Assembly: GCA_009392075.1 (NCBI GenBank)
Contig: VFHG01000192.1
Location: 1 to 16,667, forward strand
Direction of reading: 5' to 3'
DNA length: 16,667 nt
Source of the DNA: SAR202 cluster bacterium
GTDB taxonomy: Bacteria; Chloroflexota; Dehalococcoidia; UBA3495
Made by a program: the position numbers and the translations under genes
In this document: one piece after another, positions 1-7,159 of the stretch
How positions within the stretch are numbered: the stretch's first letter is position 1
How the letters are laid out: the number at the start of each line of letters is the position of its first letter
Notes under the pieces: generated by a model
Seen by the model: the letters and a program-made list of their open reading frames with translations, nothing else
Told to the model about the DNA's origin: nothing
The model's database searches: none

Positions 1-290
1 CCCAACACTACGTCCGTGGCCAGCTTAATGCCCAACGACGGAGCCCCGGCGCCGAGGGCTGTGTTCGGATCGTTTTGCACCGGGTCCATGATGCCGCTGT
101 CCGCGCCCGCCGCTACGGCCAGGCGCAGGAACGCTTCGTTGATGAATTTTCGGGCCGGCACGCCGAACGAGGCGTTGGATATACCGCCCGTGATATGAAT
201 GTCGCCGCCAAACCGCTGTCGGATTTCGGTAATGGCATCCAGGCAATGGCGGCCGTATTCGGGATCGACGGCAACGGGAAATACCAGTCC
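1..290 (-). pseudogene. Pterin-binding corrinoid methyltransferase (MeTr/AcsE-like), C-terminal part, truncated at both ends
   Basis: Reading the minus strand from about 290 down to the window edge gives an open frame with motifs of the methyltetrahydrofolate:corrinoid methyltransferase / dihydropteroate-synthase-like TIM-barrel family: GLVFPVAVDPEYG, then DIHITGGISNASFGVP, then INEAFLRLAVAAGADSGIMDP. These match the late barrel strands of MeTr proteins, where the GGLSNVSFG loop and the xNxxFL helix lie near the methyl-donor pterin and corrinoid site. The family moves methyl groups from methyl-tetrahydrofolate or methylated substrates to a corrinoid protein. The C-terminus runs off the window. 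The N-terminal half (roughly 150 residues in relatives) is missing: upstream of about 290 family resemblance stops, no start codon is evident and a TGA closes the frame near 385. At the break the sequence becomes the opposite-strand PPOX gene. Family assignment is fairly sure; whether the truncation is biological or an assembly artefact is not. Confidence 0.72.
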
Positions 291-578
291 ATGGGCAATC
301 TGCTGCAGAACCCTAACCTTGGCATTCTGTTCGTCGACTTCGAGGGCCAGCAACGGCTCCGGCTCCAGGGCGTGGCGTCAATCGACGACAATGATCCGCT
401 ATTGGGTGAGTACCATGAGGCCCAGTTCATCGTGCGCGTCCGGATTACCGAGTCGTACCGGAACTGCCCGCGCTACATCCACAAGTACCGGATGGTTGAG
501 ACATCGGAGTATGTGCCCCAGATAGGCCGGGAGACGCCCCAACCTGAGTGGAAAAGCAACCCTGATTTGCAGAAGTAA
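265..578 (+). pseudogene. PPOX (pyridoxamine 5'-phosphate oxidase-like) FMN-binding protein, 5'-truncated
   Basis: The C-terminal part has typical features of the pyridoxamine-phosphate-oxidase-like split-barrel flavin proteins: DGNGKYQSMGNLLQNPNLGILFVDFE, then an RLRLQG strand, then VRVRITESYRNCPRYIHKY with the conserved NCPRYIH segment, then a tail ending ETPQPEWK. Such proteins bind FMN (or F420 or heme) as dimers in the cytoplasm. The open frame extends upstream with ATG codons at 75 and about 195, but the residues encoded before position 265 do not resemble the family's N-terminal strand (usually an alternation of FLATA.. and GGPPGF). Those bases instead encode the opposite-strand methyltransferase well. 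I therefore place the start of genuine homology at about 265 and regard the gene as lacking its first half. Stop TAA at 576-578. Family confidence is high, gene integrity low. Confidence 0.75.
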
Positions 579-599
579 GAGACCCCGTCAAAGAGAAAA

Positions 600-959
600 C
601 TACTCAGCGGCAGTGATGGTGATGTGGGACATGTAGGAGTCGGCGGTGGCGCCGTGCCAGTGATTCTCGCCTTGCAGGACGTGAACCACGTCTCCGACGG
701 TGATCTCCTGCTGATGGTTCTCGTCGGCTACGATGCCAATTCCCGCTGTGACGACCAGCATCTGGTCGCTCTTGTGGGTGTGCCAGCCGGTACCGCAGCC
801 CTTTTCAAAGTTGACTATGCTGCTATTGAACGTCTTGCTGGCGCCCTCGGGCAGCAAGGGTTGGCGGGTGCGCTTGACGTCGCCGCCGGTCCAGCCGGGA
901 ATGGGCGTGGCGGTCTCGATGGGAACGATATCAACCTCGGCGATTCTGATGACTCTCAT
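600..959 (-). CDS. Small cupin-domain protein
   Basis: A 119-residue single-domain cupin (COG1917-like). Cupin motif 1 is visible at about residues 55-73 as GTGWHTHKSDQMLVVTAG: H60 and H62 are probable metal ligands, and the usual Glu is replaced by Gln66. Motif 2 is at about 89-103, GDVVHVLQGENHWHG, with H100 or H102 as the last ligand. Length is normal for a free-standing cupin. The start at 959 is supported by a strong AGGAGG ribosome site just upstream. Such proteins are cytoplasmic beta-barrels acting as dioxygenases, isomerases, decarboxylase-like or binding proteins; substrate cannot be told from sequence. The gene stands alone, diverging from rpmB across a 208-base gap. Fold is sure, function is not. 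Confidence 0.88.
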   Translation of the reverse strand: MRVIRIAEVDIVPIETATPIPGWTGGDVKRTRQPLLPEGASKTFNSSIVNFEKGCGTGWHTHKSDQMLVVTAGIGIVADENHQQEITVGDVVHVLQGENHWHGATADSYMSHITITAAE

Positions 960-1108
960 GGACTCCTCCTAAGCTGTGGCTAAATTCAGACTTAAAATTC
1001 AGAGTGATAATACACTTCAATCCGGAAGTGGGAAATAGAAGCTTGTCTACGGCAGAGGTTGTTTGGGCGTGGGTAATGTGTTAAATTTGGGTTCATCCAA
1101 TAGATTAA

Positions 1109-1161
1109 AAACGAGATACCATGCTGTCCGGCATTGAGCTTGGACAGCAACAAACGAGATA
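1109..1161 (+). promoter_or_regulatory. rpmB leader: direct repeats flanking a hairpin
   Basis: Just upstream of the rpmB start, a perfect 8-bp inverted repeat TGCTGTCC (1122-1129) / GGACAGCA (1142-1149) with a 12-base loop is flanked by two exact 10-base copies of AAACGAGATA at 1109-1118 and 1152-1161. The second copy lies 6 bases before the ATG at 1168, where a ribosome site is expected and no good Shine-Dalgarno is present. The arrangement suggests an mRNA regulatory element, possibly for ribosomal-protein autoregulation. The repeats are seen directly; the function is inference. Confidence 0.45.
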
Positions 1162-1167
1162 ATAACG

Positions 1168-1374
1168 ATGCGCTGTGAGATTTGTTTCAAGTCCGGTATG
1201 ACGGGTAACAACGTCAGCCACTCCAACCGGCATACCAAGACCAAGTTTTTCGCAAACGTCCACAAACAGACGCTGGTGCGCGAAGGCAAATCGGTCAAGG
1301 TCAAGATTTGCACCCGCTGTCTCCGCTCCCTCCACAAATCCAAGAAGGTCCAAAAGGCTTTCGCGGCTCTTTAG
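1168..1374 (+). CDS. rpmB: 50S ribosomal protein L28
   Basis: A 68-residue basic protein with the L28 pattern: MRCEICFKSG, the SHSNRHTK region, KFFANVHKQTLVREGKSVKVKICTRCLRSL. It binds 23S rRNA near the peptidyl-transferase side of the large subunit. Two Cys pairs, C3/C6 and C48/C51, form the zinc-ribbon (C+) version of L28, so it probably carries one zinc. Length is normal for the short bacterial form. The start ATG at 1168 puts the first Cys at residue 3, as in relatives. There is no strong Shine-Dalgarno; the leader instead contains repeats and a hairpin. The gene is monocistronic and is followed by a strong terminator at 1397-1434. Confidence 0.97.
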   Translation: MRCEICFKSGMTGNNVSHSNRHTKTKFFANVHKQTLVREGKSVKVKICTRCLRSLHKSKKVQKAFAAL

Positions 1375-1396
1375 CGCAGAAAGGCCCTGAAACGTA

Positions 1397-1434
1397 AAAA
1401 AGCCCCGCCCTGATTCATCGGGGCGGGGCTTTTT
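1397..1434. terminator. Bidirectional intrinsic terminator between rpmB and rpe
   Basis: A 14-bp perfect stem, AAAAGCCCCGCCC-type left arm at 1397-1410 and its complement at 1421-1434, with a 10-base loop. It is GC-rich at the top and has A/T runs at both feet, so it can stop transcription from rpmB (plus) and from the convergent argH-rpe operon (minus). Confidence 0.93.
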
Positions 1435-1479
1435 ATTTTTAAGAAAAACGTGACGGCTGACGTCTGTCAGCTTAGAGCC

Positions 1480-2157
1480 TCAGCCCAAAATACATCCCCG
1501 CATACCCTTCATCGCCTCTTGGATACTTTCTTTGTCGTTGAAGATGGCTGAGCCGGAGACCAGGATGGACGCGCCGGCCTTCACTGAGTCTTGGGCGGTG
1601 AAGTCGGCCTTGATGCCGCCGTCCACCTCAATCTGAGCTCCGAATTTCCCTTCGTCAATCATTCCTTTGAGCCGCCGTATCTTGTCCAGGCTCTTTGGGA
1701 TGAACGACTGGCCGGACGCGCCGGGATTCACCGACATCACCATCACTATGTCCAGCAGTGACAGCACATCCTCAACGGCGCTCACGGATGTCCCGGGGTT
1801 GATGGCCACGCCCACCTGATGGCCCTTGTCCTTGATGCGTAAGACGGTCCGGTGCAAGTGCCCGCAAGCCTCGGCATGGACCAGTATCTGGTCGGATTCA
1901 ACCTTAGCGAAGGTGGACAGCAGGTTCTCCGGCTCCTGAATCATCAGGTGGATGTTCAGCGGTACATCAGTGTTGGCCCGGATGGCGTCAACGACCACCT
2001 CTCCAAAGGAGATGGCGGGCACAAACACCCCGTCCATCACGTCCACGTGGATCAGGTCGGCCCCGGCGTCGGTGACCGCCCGCACCTGGCGGCCCAGGTC
2101 GGAGAAGTCCGCCGACAACACCGACGGAGCAATGAGCACCCTGGCCTCAGAAACCAT
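1480..2157 (-). CDS. rpe: Ribulose-phosphate 3-epimerase
   Basis: A 225-residue TIM-barrel enzyme interconverting ribulose 5-phosphate and xylulose 5-phosphate in the pentose phosphate/Calvin pathways. Visible motifs: IAPSVLSADFSDLG (9-22), HVDVMDGVFVP (37-47) with metal/catalytic H37 and D39, NIHLMI with H70, VMSVNPGASGQ (140-150), and EVDGGI with catalytic D179. The phosphate-binding loop reads PGASGQ where PGFGGQ is usual, a conservative variation. I choose the ATG at 2157 because the family N-terminus begins just there; a longer frame to 2280 adds 41 residues that overlap argH and look non-coding. The start overlaps the last 11 bases of argH (2147-2157), so translation is probably coupled. 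Ends before the terminator at 1397-1434. Confidence 0.96.
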   Translation of the reverse strand: MVSEARVLIAPSVLSADFSDLGRQVRAVTDAGADLIHVDVMDGVFVPAISFGEVVVDAIRANTDVPLNIHLMIQEPENLLSTFAKVESDQILVHAEACGHLHRTVLRIKDKGHQVGVAINPGTSVSAVEDVLSLLDIVMVMSVNPGASGQSFIPKSLDKIRRLKGMIDEGKFGAQIEVDGGIKADFTAQDSVKAGASILVSGSAIFNDKESIQEAMKGMRGCILG

Positions 2158-3496
2158 CTGCGGCAGCCTCCAGTATCTTCTTCGCATCAGACAAGGCAGC
2201 AGCCACCCGGACCGGAGCGGTGCCGCCAGGATTGTCCCGGGCGGCGGCGGACGACTCGGCAGTGATGTCGTAAACGTCATCTTGGAAAAGGCCTGAGAAC
2301 TTCTGATATTCCACTAATGGCAGGTCCTGAAGGCCGATTCCCCAGTTGTCGCAGTGGTGGGACAATTCCCGCATGATGCCGTGGGCCTCGCGGAAGGGTA
2401 TACCCTTCTCGACCAGGTAGTCGGCCAGATCGGTGGCCAGCATCTGGCTCTCGCCGGCTAGGCTGGAGACCCGCTCCTCGTTCAGCTTCATACCGGGGAG
2501 CATGCCTTGGAAGACGTCCAATGTCGTTGTGAGGGTGTCGGCGGCGTCGAAGAAGCCCTCCTTGTCTTCCTGCAAGTCCCGGTTGTAGGTCAAGGGCAGG
2601 CCTTTCAGAGTGGTTAGCAGCCCGATCAGGTCGCCGTAGACCCGGCCCGTTTTGCCACGGGCTAGTTCTGCGAAGTCGGGGTTCCGTTTCTGGGGCATGA
2701 TGCTGCTGCCGGTGGTGAAATCATCCGATAGCCGGATGAACCCGAACTCGCCGCTGGACCAAAGGACCAGTTCCTCAGACATCCGGGAGAAATGCATCAT
2801 GCAGACCGAGGCCGCGGCCAGGAATTCGACCACAAAATCTCGGTCTGACACGGCGTCCATGCTGTTGGCGCTGATCTTGCTGAAGCCGAGTTCGACGGCC
2901 AGGAACTCCCGGTCGGTCTGGTAGGCCACCCCGGCTAGGGCGCCGCTGCCTAGGGGCATGACGTCGGTGCGTTGGTGGCAGTCTTGGAACCGGCCGATGT
3001 CCCGCTGGAACATCTCGAAGTAGGCCAGCATATGGTGGGCGAAAAGCACCGGCTGGGCACGTTGCAAGTGGGTATAGCCAGGCATAACCACATCTTGGTG
3101 GCGGCCGGCAAGGTCAATCAACGCCCTTTGCACGCCCCGCAATCCTTTAACTAATTCAACGATAGTTGTTTTGGTGTAGAGCCGTAGGTCAACCGCCACC
3201 TGATCGTTCCGGGATCGGGCCGTATGCAGCCTTCCGGCCGTGGCTCCGATCAGGGTGTGCAGGCGGCTTTCGATGTTCATGTGCAGGTCTTCCAGGGCCG
3301 GGTCCCAGGGAAATCTATCGTCCCTGATCTCCGTTTCTATGGTCTGAAGACCCTGGGTGATCTGGGCGGCGTCCTCTTGGGAGATGATGCCCTGCTTGGC
3401 CAGCATCTTGGCATGGGCAATCGACCCGGCGATGTCCTGCTTGTACAGGCGCCGGTCGTAATCGATGGAAACGGTGTATCTGCTGAAATCAGCCAT
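2147..3496 (-). CDS. argH: Argininosuccinate lyase
   Basis: A 449-residue member of the fumarase/aspartase superfamily that splits argininosuccinate into arginine and fumarate, the last step of arginine synthesis; active as a cytoplasmic homotetramer. Motifs: HTARSRNDQV (91-100), PGYTHLQRAQP with H143, the mobile signature loop GSSIMPQKRNPD (263-274) with catalytic Ser at 264-265, and YNRDLQEDK. The protein begins MADFSRYTVSIDYDRRLYKQDI and lacks the LWGGRF segment found at the very N-terminus of many ArgH proteins. The ATG at 3496 is fixed by an in-frame TAG two codons upstream. There is no Shine-Dalgarno, and a promoter -10 sits 9 bases before the ATG, suggesting a leaderless mRNA. First gene of an argH-rpe operon. 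Confidence 0.96.
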   Translation of the reverse strand: MADFSRYTVSIDYDRRLYKQDIAGSIAHAKMLAKQGIISQEDAAQITQGLQTIETEIRDDRFPWDPALEDLHMNIESRLHTLIGATAGRLHTARSRNDQVAVDLRLYTKTTIVELVKGLRGVQRALIDLAGRHQDVVMPGYTHLQRAQPVLFAHHMLAYFEMFQRDIGRFQDCHQRTDVMPLGSGALAGVAYQTDREFLAVELGFSKISANSMDAVSDRDFVVEFLAAASVCMMHFSRMSEELVLWSSGEFGFIRLSDDFTTGSSIMPQKRNPDFAELARGKTGRVYGDLIGLLTTLKGLPLTYNRDLQEDKEGFFDAADTLTTTLDVFQGMLPGMKLNEERVSSLAGESQMLATDLADYLVEKGIPFREAHGIMRELSHHCDNWGIGLQDLPLVEYQKFSGLFQDDVYDITAESSAAARDNPGGTAPVRVAAALSDAKKILEAAADGF

Positions 3497-3505
3497 GGTC
3501 TACAA

Positions 3506-3534
3506 ACTATAAACCCACACGGGGCGGCGCTCAA
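3506..3534 (-). promoter_or_regulatory. Candidate sigma-70-type promoter of argH (leaderless)
   Basis: On the minus strand, TTGAGC (3529-3534) and TATAGT (3506-3511) are separated by exactly 17 bases. The expected transcription start, about 7 bases past the -10, falls at about 3499, only about 3 bases before the argH ATG at 3496. Together with the lack of a Shine-Dalgarno this points to a leaderless transcript. Confidence 0.6.
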
Positions 3535-3598
3535 GGAACAACAAACACCGGCCTGTGCCAAAATCACCAGATCCAAGACTATTGAAGGCCTTGGCCGG

Positions 3599-4636
3599 TC
3601 ACCGCATGCCTACAACCCTCACTCGGTGATTGATGCCGTCAGCGATGTATAGATTGCCCTGGTGGTCGATGACACAGCCGTGCGGTCGCTCCAGGCCGCC
3701 GTCGCCTCCCTGATGCCCGCTGGCGATGATAGTGACGGTGCCGGTTTTAACGTCGATACGCCGGACTGCGTTGTTCTCAGTGTCCACCAGATCAGGTCGT
3801 CTCGATTGTCGCAGCGCATAGCTTTGGGAGCGCCCCAGGCGGCGGCCAATGCCGGTCCGCCGTCTCCGCCATAGCCAGGTTCGCCGGTGTCGGCAAAAGT
3901 GGACATCACGCCGTTGGCATCGACCTTTCGGACCCCGTTGCCCTCTCTCTCGGCGATGTAGGTGTTGCCTTTGCTGTCCACACAAACCGCCGGGGCCCAT
4001 GAGAGACGCTTCGGTAGCCGGCTTGCCGTTGACTTCTCGCCGTCCCCGGCAAACATGGTCATTATTCCGGTATCGAGGTCCAATCGGCGTATCCGCGGGT
4101 CTGGGATATCGGCGATAAGGAGACCTCCGTTGTCGTCCAGAAAGCAAACGTTGGGCTCGCGCATCTGGGCTAGTGTGCCGGGACCGCCGTCTCTGCTGTA
4201 GCCAGGCTCCCTGGTGCCGGCCACGGTGCTGATGATGCCGGTGGCGAAGTCGACTTTGCGGATTGCTGCCATTGTACCGGTCAACGATATAGATATCGCC
4301 ATTGGTGTCGACGGTGAGCGAATACAGGTTCTTCACAGTCGCCTGGGTAGCTGGGCCGCCATCGCCCGAATATCCGGCCCCGCCCGTTCCCGCCACCGTG
4401 GTGATGACCTGGGTGACTTTGTCGATGCGCCTGACGGTGTGGTTGCGCCCGTCGCAGATGTACAGGTTGCCGTTGATATCGAATGCGCAGCCGTACGCCT
4501 CACCGATCAAACACTCGATGGCTGGACCTCCGTCACCGGCATAGCCTTTCTCGCCGGTGCCGACAACGGTTCGAATCTTTCTTATCTCAAATCCCACATA
4601 TGCTAAAATCTGCCGCACGAAGAGAATCGCTAACAA
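3599..4636 (-). pseudogene. NHL-repeat six-bladed beta-propeller protein with two compensating frameshifts
   Basis: Reading across three segments gives a complete repeat protein. Each unit has the form TVAGTGxxGYxGDGGPA ... DxxGNLYIADxxNxxIRKID, and six units are countable, enough for a closed propeller. The first frame is open from 4636 to about 4270 and fits the family through DIYIVDRYN. At 4269-4270 one extra base moves the homology to a second frame (AAIRKVDFATGIISTVAGT). At about 3787 a one-base loss returns it to the first frame (VDTENNAVRRID ... GINHRVRVVG). Correcting both restores about 345 residues. The start is uncertain: TTG at 4636 is the longest, GTG near 4594 is possible; no signal peptide is visible. 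NHL propellers of this type are often extracytoplasmic binding or lactonase-like proteins; function here is unknown. Sequencing error or recent decay are both possible. Confidence 0.82.
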
Positions 4637-4659
4637 TACACTTTCCTTGAGGTGTCGAA

Positions 4660-5022
4660 ATGACCGGATTGAACAACGAAAAATGCAAGGCCTGCCGCCG
4701 GGACTCGCCCAGCGTTACCGATGAAGAGGTGGTTGAACTGAAACCTGAAGTCCCGGAATGGGAACTGACCCATGAGAACGGCATCCCCAAACTGGACCGG
4801 GTCTTCAAGTTCAAGGATTTTCAATCGGCCATGGATTTCACCAGCCAATTGGGAGAACTATCCGAGGACCAGGGGCATCACCCACGTCTGATTACCGAAT
4901 GGGGCCGCGTCCAGGTCACCTGGTGGACCCACAAGATTAGGAGCCTTCACCGCAACGACTTTGTTATGGCGGCCAAGTCGGACCAGGTCTTCTTGAACTC
5001 CGAGGGAGCCAGCAAGGAATAA
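4660..5022 (+). CDS. phhB: 4a-hydroxytetrahydrobiopterin dehydratase (pterin-4a-carbinolamine dehydratase)
   Basis: A 120-residue protein with the complete PCD signature: E69-x3-H73-H74-P75-x5-W81-x9-H91-x8-D100, matching the family pattern in every position. The enzyme dehydrates 4a-hydroxy-tetrahydropterin and so recycles the cofactor of aromatic amino acid hydroxylases; some bacterial members are thought to act in folate or molybdopterin metabolism. No hydroxylase is seen nearby. The N-terminus has a CxxC (C9, C12), common in the longer bacterial forms. The ATG at 4660 follows GAGGTG at 4649-4654 with a 5-base spacer. It is the first gene of a plus-strand run and ends 2 bases before the LLM gene, so the two are surely co-transcribed. 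Enzyme family is sure; physiological pterin is not. Confidence 0.95.
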   Translation: MTGLNNEKCKACRRDSPSVTDEEVVELKPEVPEWELTHENGIPKLDRVFKFKDFQSAMDFTSQLGELSEDQGHHPRLITEWGRVQVTWWTHKIRSLHRNDFVMAAKSDQVFLNSEGASKE

Positions 5023-5024
5023 CC

Positions 5025-6047
5025 ATGAAAGTCACCTACCGGCTTGCTACCAACAAACTGGCTTCCGTGGCCGCTGAGGCCGCTTGGGCCGAGAATATGG
5101 GGTACGACGCCATGTCCAGCAACGAGACCGCCCATGACTCGTTCTTGCCCTTGGCCCTGGCTGCGACCTCAACCAACAAGACTATCCTTGAGACTCGGGT
5201 GGCCATTGCATTCCCACGGTCGCCCATGATCACCGCCTACCTGGCCAGAGACCTGCAGGACCTGTCCAAAGGACGGTTCAGGCTGGGACTGGGCACACAG
5301 GTCAAGGGGCACATCATGCGCCGCTTCTCCACTGAGTGGGAGGCGCCCGGCCCGAGGCTGAGGGAGTACGTCCAGTCACTAAAAGCGATCTGGCACAGTT
5401 GGCAGACCGGCGAGAAACTGGAATACCACGGCGAGAGCTACAACTTTTCGTTGATGACCCCTTTCTTCGACCCCGGCCCAAGTGAGTACCCCGCGCCCGA
5501 GGTCTTTACGGCCGCCGTGAACGCCTACAACTGCCAGGTGGCTGGAGAGGTGTCAGACGGGTTGATGCTGCATAGTCTCACCTCACCGGAATACGTGAGA
5601 CAGATTGTGCGTCCCGGCTTGGAAAAAGGAGCGCTGAAAGCCGGCCGGGACAGCAGTGTGTTGAAGTTAACCGGCGGTGGATTCATCATCACTGGGCCGG
5701 ACCGCTCCAGCATCCGGGCGATGCAAGCCGACGTGCGCAAGCGCATCGCGTTCTATGCTTCGACCCGAAGCTATTTCCCGGTATTGGAGGCCCACGGGTT
5801 CCTCGAGACCGGCCAGCAACTCCACGAGATGTCACTTAAGGGTGAATGGGACCAGATGGGAGAGTTGGTCAGCGACGAGATGCTGGACGCCTTCAGTGTG
5901 TCCGGAGAGTACGACGAGATCGCCGACAAGTTCGTTGAACGATACGGCGGCCTGCTAGACGAGGTGAGTTTCACTCTTGTCTGCCAAGACCAACCCGAAG
6001 AGGCCCAGATGCGCAAGATGGTCCGCCGCCTTCAGGACCTCAGCTAG
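5025..6047 (+). CDS. LLM-class flavin/F420-dependent oxidoreductase (TIGR03617-like)
   Basis: A 340-residue luciferase-like TIM-barrel protein. Recognisable blocks: AENMGYDAMSSNETAHDSFLPLALAA (22-47), the barrel strand VAIAFPRSPM, ARDLQDLSKGRFRLGLGTQ (74-92), RRFSTEWEAPGPRLREY (99-115), and LMTPFFDPGP (143-152). These fit the TIGR03617 group, whose members are predicted to use coenzyme F420 rather than FMN. Family members oxidise or reduce small organic substrates with a reduced deazaflavin or flavin; the substrate here is unknown. Start ATG at 5025, two bases after the phhB stop, with AAGGA embedded in the end of phhB, so translation is probably coupled. Length is normal for the group. Superfamily call is sure, cofactor choice is inference. 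Confidence 0.94.
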   Translation: MKVTYRLATNKLASVAAEAAWAENMGYDAMSSNETAHDSFLPLALAATSTNKTILETRVAIAFPRSPMITAYLARDLQDLSKGRFRLGLGTQVKGHIMRRFSTEWEAPGPRLREYVQSLKAIWHSWQTGEKLEYHGESYNFSLMTPFFDPGPSEYPAPEVFTAAVNAYNCQVAGEVSDGLMLHSLTSPEYVRQIVRPGLEKGALKAGRDSSVLKLTGGGFIITGPDRSSIRAMQADVRKRIAFYASTRSYFPVLEAHGFLETGQQLHEMSLKGEWDQMGELVSDEMLDAFSVSGEYDEIADKFVERYGGLLDEVSFTLVCQDQPEEAQMRKMVRRLQDLS

Positions 6048-6073
6048 GCGGAGTCTCTAAGAGGAGTTTCACC

Positions 6074-7123
6074 ATGGCCACTAACCGCACGGCCCACCTG
6101 GTGGGCAGCGTTCCGTTACCCGATTCGGAGACTGTCTTTCGCACGGTCTCCCGGGCTCTCGGCTCTTCGGCCCGGCGTATACCTGACGGTGAGACGGGCG
6201 ATCGGAGCCGCTGGATATGGTTTCAGCGGGCCATGCTAGGGAGTCATCCGGACATGGAAGTGGACACGGACATCGAGCCCTTCCAGGTTGTCCAGTGGGA
6301 CGGCAGAATAGTTCGGGAGACCCAGTGGATGAAGTTCAAGGATGGGGCCGACCCGTCGAAAACCTCTTTCCACACCGGATACCGGGATGCCGCAGTGGAG
6401 TCGTATCAAGTCTTCGCTAGGCTCCAAGATGAGGGGGTGATCGGAGAAAATGTCCGCTTTCAGGTCAGTATACCCACCCCGATGGCCACGACTTACATGT
6501 ACATCAGCCCTAACGCCCGCGCCGCCTATTTGCCGGCCTACGAACGGGCTCTGGCCGACGCGATCTCGGGAATAATGGACGCCATACCCCACGACCGGCT
6601 GGCCATTCAGTGGGATGTCTGCCAAGAGGTATTGGTTTTCGAAGACTACAAGCCTTTTGCTGACCGTCCGTCTGACTACAAGCAGCAGATTTATGACGAA
6701 CTGGCACGAGCTGGCGGCTTGGTTCCGGAAGATGTCGAGTTGGGCTACCACCTGTGCTACGGCAGCCCCGCCGACGAGCACCTCATCATGCCCAAGGACA
6801 TGGGGATCCTGGTGGAGATAGCCAACGGGCTCACTTCTCAGTTGACTCGCCGCTTGGACTTCCTGCATCTGCCTGTGCCCAAAGACCGCACGGACGCTGG
6901 CTATTTTGAGCCTCTGCTCTCCTTGAACGTCTCAGCCGAAACCGAGGTGATGTTGGGGCTCGTCCACTTCGATGATGCTGAAGGCGACGCGGCTAGGATG
7001 GCTACCGCCAGCCAGTTTCTGGCATCCTTTGGCGTTGCGACGGAATGTGGTTGGGGCAGGACCGACCCGGCAAGAGTCACAGGCCTGCTAGAGAGCCACG
7101 CACGGGCGGCTGGGGCGTTGTAA
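6074..7123 (+). CDS. Stand-alone MetE-like (cobalamin-independent methionine synthase-fold) zinc protein
   Basis: A 349-residue protein of the UROD/MetE-like TIM-barrel superfamily, comparable in length to the catalytic C-terminal domain of MetE alone. The N-terminal HLVGSVPLP (8-16) and IPDGETGDR (36-44) resemble the MetE/archaeal MetE start. The likely zinc site is HLCYGS with H226 and C228 (H-x-C as in MetE), a possible Glu at 248, and TECGWGR with C325, the equivalent of the last Cys ligand. MetE uses such zinc to activate homocysteine thiolate for methylation; this protein lacks the MetE N-terminal domain, and its thiol and methyl donor are unknown. Start ATG at 6074 has AAGAGGAG 7 bases upstream. 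It lies 26 bases after the LLM gene and 36 before the AhpD-like gene, within one operon. Fold fairly sure, reaction unknown. Confidence 0.85.
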   Translation: MATNRTAHLVGSVPLPDSETVFRTVSRALGSSARRIPDGETGDRSRWIWFQRAMLGSHPDMEVDTDIEPFQVVQWDGRIVRETQWMKFKDGADPSKTSFHTGYRDAAVESYQVFARLQDEGVIGENVRFQVSIPTPMATTYMYISPNARAAYLPAYERALADAISGIMDAIPHDRLAIQWDVCQEVLVFEDYKPFADRPSDYKQQIYDELARAGGLVPEDVELGYHLCYGSPADEHLIMPKDMGILVEIANGLTSQLTRRLDFLHLPVPKDRTDAGYFEPLLSLNVSAETEVMLGLVHFDDAEGDAARMATASQFLASFGVATECGWGRTDPARVTGLLESHARAAGAL

Positions 7124-7159
7124 TTAGCATTAATCCACCTTTGATCAGGAGGCACAGCA

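Noticed and set aside
75..264. Reading the PPOX gene as full length from ATG 75
   Set aside because: Residues before position 265 do not resemble the PPOX N-terminal strands, while the same bases encode methyltransferase motifs on the other strand.
2158..2280. Longer N-terminus for ribulose-phosphate epimerase (start at 2280)
   Set aside because: It lies fully within argH, the extra residues do not resemble the family, and the ATG at 2157 matches the usual start.
4263..4302. Programmed ribosomal frameshift in the NHL-repeat gene
   Set aside because: No slippery heptamer or downstream structure stands out, and two opposite one-base shifts far apart fit indel errors or decay better.
6236..6868. 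A 210-codon minus-strand frame across the MetE-like gene
   Set aside because: No family features; the plus-strand gene has a clear ribosome site, zinc motifs and operon context.
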